Below the pieces are notes generated by a model that was given only the letters and a program-made list of their open reading frames with translations, did no database searches and was not told the DNA's origin. Made by a program: the position numbers and the translations under genes. This document shows positions 7,233-9,469 of a stretch of 9,469 bases of DNA, one piece after another; the stretch's first letter is position 1; each line of letters begins with the position of its first letter. The stretch covers positions 20,298 to 29,766 of the forward strand of contig NVTL01000039.1 in assembly GCA_002401565.1 (NCBI GenBank). The letters are read 5' to 3'. Origin of the DNA: Rhodospirillaceae bacterium. GTDB lineage: Bacteria > Pseudomonadota > Alphaproteobacteria > Rhodospirillales > Magnetovibrionaceae.

Positions 7233-7844
7233 ATGATTGTAAAACTGATTTTAACTTTATGTGTTGTGATGCTCTTGAACGCGCCGGATGCGGTTGCCTT
7301 TGAGGCTACGCCGGAACAAGACCAATTGGTCGAACAGGGCGTGGCTTTTTATGACGATGAAGAGTTTGCCAAAGCCAAAGCCATCTTATTTCCACTGGCG
7401 AAAGCTGGGCATGCGAAGGCGATGAATTACATTGGTCTATTGCACTATGGAACCAGCGTGTTTCCCAATAACCCCAAAATTGAATGTGATTGGTATGAGC
7501 GAGCAGCTAACGCTGGTTACCCCAATGCCATGTATAATATGAGTATCTGTTTTGATGGTAATGGTCGCCCCAATGACCCAGAAATCGATAAGCAATGGCT
7601 TCAAAAAGCAGCGAATCATGGTGTTGTTGATGCCATGATTAATTTGGCTTGGCTAGATAAGGACGCAGGGGAAGAGTATCGAGTTTGGATGAATAAAGCT
7701 GTAAAACATGGGAGTGTGTATGCAAAAGTATCCTTAAAACTTCAAGGATACGAACAGGATGTCCCGAATGTCCATATTCAAGACACCCTGTGTGTGTATA
7801 TTCGCATATTGTTATTTGATGGAGGCTTTCATTTATGCGATTAG
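7233..7844 (+). CDS. Secreted Sel1-repeat protein, copy 2 of a tandem pair (203 residues)
   Basis: This is the paralogue of the gene at 6361 with exactly the same length. A signal peptide covers residues 1-22 (core LILTLCVVMLL, cleavage after AVA). Sel1-like repeats follow: FAKAKAILFPLAKAGHAKAM, ECDWYERAANAGYPNAM, WLQKAANHGVVDAMINLA and WMNKAVKHGSVYAKVSL. The same C-terminal cap ends in LCD. Cys85, 106, 187 and 202 match the four cysteines of copy 1. The two proteins are nearly identical at the start of the mature chain and from WMN to GYEQ, and differ most between about 60 and 150. ATG at 7233 is chosen over TTG at 7191 because it gives a normal signal peptide; no ribosome binding site is obvious. 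It ends five bases from the stop of the 466-residue minus-strand gene, its presumed original neighbour. A role as periplasmic binding partner is inference. Confidence 0.87.
   Translation: MIVKLILTLCVVMLLNAPDAVAFEATPEQDQLVEQGVAFYDDEEFAKAKAILFPLAKAGHAKAMNYIGLLHYGTSVFPNNPKIECDWYERAANAGYPNAMYNMSICFDGNGRPNDPEIDKQWLQKAANHGVVDAMINLAWLDKDAGEEYRVWMNKAVKHGSVYAKVSLKLQGYEQDVPNVHIQDTLCVYIRILLFDGGFHLCD
7317..7363 (+). repeat. 47-base perfect direct repeat, copy 2
   Basis: Identical to 6442-6488, in the same frame and at the same place in the paralogous Sel1 gene. Confidence 0.92.
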
Positions 7845-7849
7845 AATAT

Positions 7850-9250
7850 CTATTTTCTAATTTTAGGCTTACTAGGAGATTTGCCCTTCTCAACACCTCC
7901 CATCGTTCCTTTCAGTCCTTTTTCAGCCGCATATCCCAGTGCTTTTTCACCTCCCTTTAAAGTATAATCGAGCAGGCTTTTGGCTTTTGGGGCTTTTATG
8001 GCTCGAAATAAAACCGCCGAGCCTGCGGGGAGTTTTCCACCAAGCAGATTCGCACCAGCAGCGCCCCTTGCTTGCCTTGTCACCTCTTTCATTGATGCTC
8101 CGCTTTCGCCGACTTTTGTCGCGGTGGTGCCAGCAGCGTGAATAAATCCTGTACCCGGATAAGCCTGTACGCCCCGATCAGCGCCACCGCCAAACATCCG
8201 ACCCATGACCGCAGATGTTGTTTTCCCATAATTTTTCGCGACATTTTTATCGGCAATTCCTTTCATGGCTTTAATAAAGCCCGCAGATCGAGGATTGCCT
8301 GTTAAGGCTCCGGCTCCCGCCATTAAATCCACATATGTATTCAGGTTCGCACCGTACAATGCATCTATAAAATTATTTTTAGCCGCATTCATTCCGGCAC
8401 TGATCGCCTCGGTTTCTTGCCTTGCTAGTTGTCTTGCATGCTGTCTTTGAGCAATCGCGAATGATTGATCACTTTGGTCTATTCTTTGCGTTGGCGGAGT
8501 TAGGTCGCTTTGCTTGGCTTTGTGGTCTGTATAGCCTTCATGAAAACGTTTCAATTCCGGAGGAAGTTTTACCTTTTTATCCTTCATTTCCTTCAATTGA
8601 CCGACCAACGCCTGCACGTCTTCCCCTGATCCGTTTCGTAAGGTTTCTAGGCTTTTGTCCATATCCATTTCAACCGTTTTAGGTTCTGGCGCTGGGGTTT
8701 CCGATTGTGAGTACGCAACGGCATCTTTGGCTTCAATCCTTGTGGTCGCTTCTGCTTTTAATTGGTTATACGATGGTCTTGCCTCAGGTTTTTCGGCCTT
8801 GATGGCTGTGATTTCTTTGCCGATCCGTTCGTCGCTGATGGGGGGCTTGCTTGTTGGAGACTTGGTGATTGGCGCCGCGGATGCGAGGACTTCTGTGGAA
8901 CGTGTGGGTGAGGCCGTACCTAAAGGTTTTGGGGCTTGTGGCGTTGCTTGCTGAACCAGAATCTTTTGTCGCCCAGCCTTCGCCTTGGCAACCAAGTCGT
9001 TGTAAATCGCTTGTTGGGAAGCTGGCATTTTTGCTTTCTGTTCAGCGATATGTGTTGCGTTCATTTTCTTGGTCGTGGCTTCAATCTTTTGGTTCAGTGT
9101 GAGCGGAGCCTTTTGGGGCGTTTGCACAGCTTTAGCCGCGAGGTCCCTTTGCTGGTTTATGGCCTTAAGATTTCGGGTCTGTTGGGCTGTGCCAACGTGC
9201 GTTTGACCCGCTTTGGGGTTGAGGTCTATTTTTGGTGTGGATTTGGGCAC
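7850..9250 (-). CDS. Unrecognised 466-residue two-part protein with Gly/Ala-rich C-terminal half
   Basis: I do not recognise this family. The protein is 466 residues, has no cysteine and no tryptophan, and shows no signal peptide. Residues 1-195 are rich in Ala, Lys, Pro, Gln and Thr and look disordered or helical-linker-like (for example QATPQAPKPLGTASPTRS at 101-118). Residues about 195-300 are predicted helical (LETLRNGSGEDVQALVGQLK; QRQHARQLARQETEAISAGM). Residues 300-466 are Gly/Ala-rich (LMAGAGALTG, GRMFGGGADRG, ARGAAGANLLGGKLPAG) and end in a strongly basic tail. Residues 389-466 recur as the orphan module at 6974-7186. The start is GTG at 9250 with AGAAGG seven bases before it, overlapping the upstream gene by 25 bases, so translation is probably coupled. 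Large size, disorder, lack of cysteine and a duplicated C-terminal module would suit an exported or effector-like protein, but no catalytic motif is visible. Confidence 0.8.
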   Translation of the reverse strand: MPKSTPKIDLNPKAGQTHVGTAQQTRNLKAINQQRDLAAKAVQTPQKAPLTLNQKIEATTKKMNATHIAEQKAKMPASQQAIYNDLVAKAKAGRQKILVQQATPQAPKPLGTASPTRSTEVLASAAPITKSPTSKPPISDERIGKEITAIKAEKPEARPSYNQLKAEATTRIEAKDAVAYSQSETPAPEPKTVEMDMDKSLETLRNGSGEDVQALVGQLKEMKDKKVKLPPELKRFHEGYTDHKAKQSDLTPPTQRIDQSDQSFAIAQRQHARQLARQETEAISAGMNAAKNNFIDALYGANLNTYVDLMAGAGALTGNPRSAGFIKAMKGIADKNVAKNYGKTTSAVMGRMFGGGADRGVQAYPGTGFIHAAGTTATKVGESGASMKEVTRQARGAAGANLLGGKLPAGSAVLFRAIKAPKAKSLLDYTLKGGEKALGYAAEKGLKGTMGGVEKGKSPSKPKIRK

Positions 9251-9469
9251 AAGGATGCCTTCTGGGTATTCATGCCGTTGTTGAGGCCGCCAAAGGTGTT
9301 GGTGGTGCCGTCTGTGGCCTTGGGCTGACTTACAGTCTCAGAAGAACTGAACGCACCAGAAACCGTATTACCGAGCGTGCTGCCCACGGTGTTGCCCAGC
9401 AGGCTTCCAAATTCTCCACCGACCTTTTTGGATACATAATCGCCCGCCAATTGGCTGGTCAGATTGCCC
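9226..9469 (-). CDS. C-terminal end of an unrecognised protein with a glycine-zipper repeat, N-terminus outside window
   Basis: Only the last 81 residues are visible; the frame is open at the window edge, so the true start lies to the right. The segment begins GNLTSQLAGDYVSKKVGGEF and carries a tandem 8-residue repeat, GSLLGNTV then GSTLGNTV, forming a glycine zipper (spaced Gly with Leu/Val), followed by SGAFSSSE and a polar Thr/Asn tail. Such zippers occur in membrane-inserting and in secreted or phage-structural proteins; none can be chosen here. Its stop lies 25 bases inside the 466-residue gene. Up to about GMNTQKAS the frame looks like natural protein; the last few residues overlap the next gene. 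The two are probably an operon whose products work together. Confidence 0.6.
   Translation of the reverse strand, partial: GNLTSQLAGDYVSKKVGGEFGSLLGNTVGSTLGNTVSGAFSSSETVSQPKATDGTTNTFGGLNNGMNTQKASLCPNPHQK

Larger units (their letters stand above)
7233..8086. repeat. Tandem duplication, unit 2: Sel1 gene plus C-terminal part of the 466-residue gene
   Basis: This is the probable parental unit: the plus-strand Sel1 gene and, convergent to it, codons 389-466 of the full-length minus-strand gene. It corresponds to 6361-7189. The left border probably lies within the 43 bases upstream of the Sel1 start, which resemble those upstream of copy 1 only weakly. Confidence 0.7.

Noticed and set aside
6361..8086. 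Insertion sequence or transposon as cause of the duplication
   Set aside because: No transposase, terminal inverted repeats or target-site duplications were found around either unit.
9302..9337. Upstream extension of the 466-residue frame beyond GTG 9250
   Set aside because: The frame is open to 9338 but reads as His/Arg/Gln-rich nonsense overlapping a natural-looking frame, with no better start.

Overview
The window looks like chromosomal DNA of a Gram-negative proteobacterium. I favour an alphaproteobacterium of the Rhodospirillales type, because of the moderate G+C content, the PAS-GGDEF-EAL architecture, the periplasmic Sel1-repeat proteins and a tungsten aldehyde oxidoreductase operon. 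The genus cannot be fixed from the sequence.

Left third (1-3552, all minus strand): a compact three-gene operon read aorA, aorB, aorC. It encodes a 158-residue ferredoxin-like subunit with four [4Fe-4S] motifs, a 615-residue tungstopterin aldehyde:ferredoxin oxidoreductase catalytic subunit, and an FAD/NAD(P)-binding oxidoreductase whose C-terminus is cut by the window edge. Gaps are 15 and 10 bases and each gene has a Shine-Dalgarno sequence. Sizes and order match the AorABC enzymes that oxidise aldehydes to carboxylic acids and pass electrons through a chain of iron-sulphur clusters to an FAD subunit and NAD. The leader upstream of aorA carries three small inverted repeats that may be operators.

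Middle (3553-6360): an unrecognised, cysteine-free 152-residue polar protein with a good sigma-54-like promoter exactly where its short leader needs it. Next is a 600-residue PAS-GGDEF-EAL cyclic-di-GMP enzyme with all signature residues intact and its own TATAAT promoter.

Right third (6361-9469): the unusual part. Two paralogous secreted Sel1-repeat proteins of identical length (203 residues) are encoded on the plus strand. Each runs tail-to-tail, 1 or 5 bases apart, into a minus-strand coding sequence. The right-hand partner is a 466-residue protein with no cysteine or tryptophan, a disordered-looking N-terminal half and a Gly/Ala-rich C-terminal half. The left-hand partner is only about 70-76 residues and aligns with the last ~78 residues of the 466-residue protein. 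So a unit made of a Sel1 gene plus the 3' end of the large gene has been tandemly duplicated, leaving an orphan C-terminal module with its own Sel1 gene. This recalls the orphan C-terminus/partner cassettes of polymorphic effector loci, but with a convergent partner. The large gene is translationally coupled (25-base overlap, GTG start) to an upstream gene whose C-terminus has a glycine-zipper repeat. The function of this locus is inferred, not shown.
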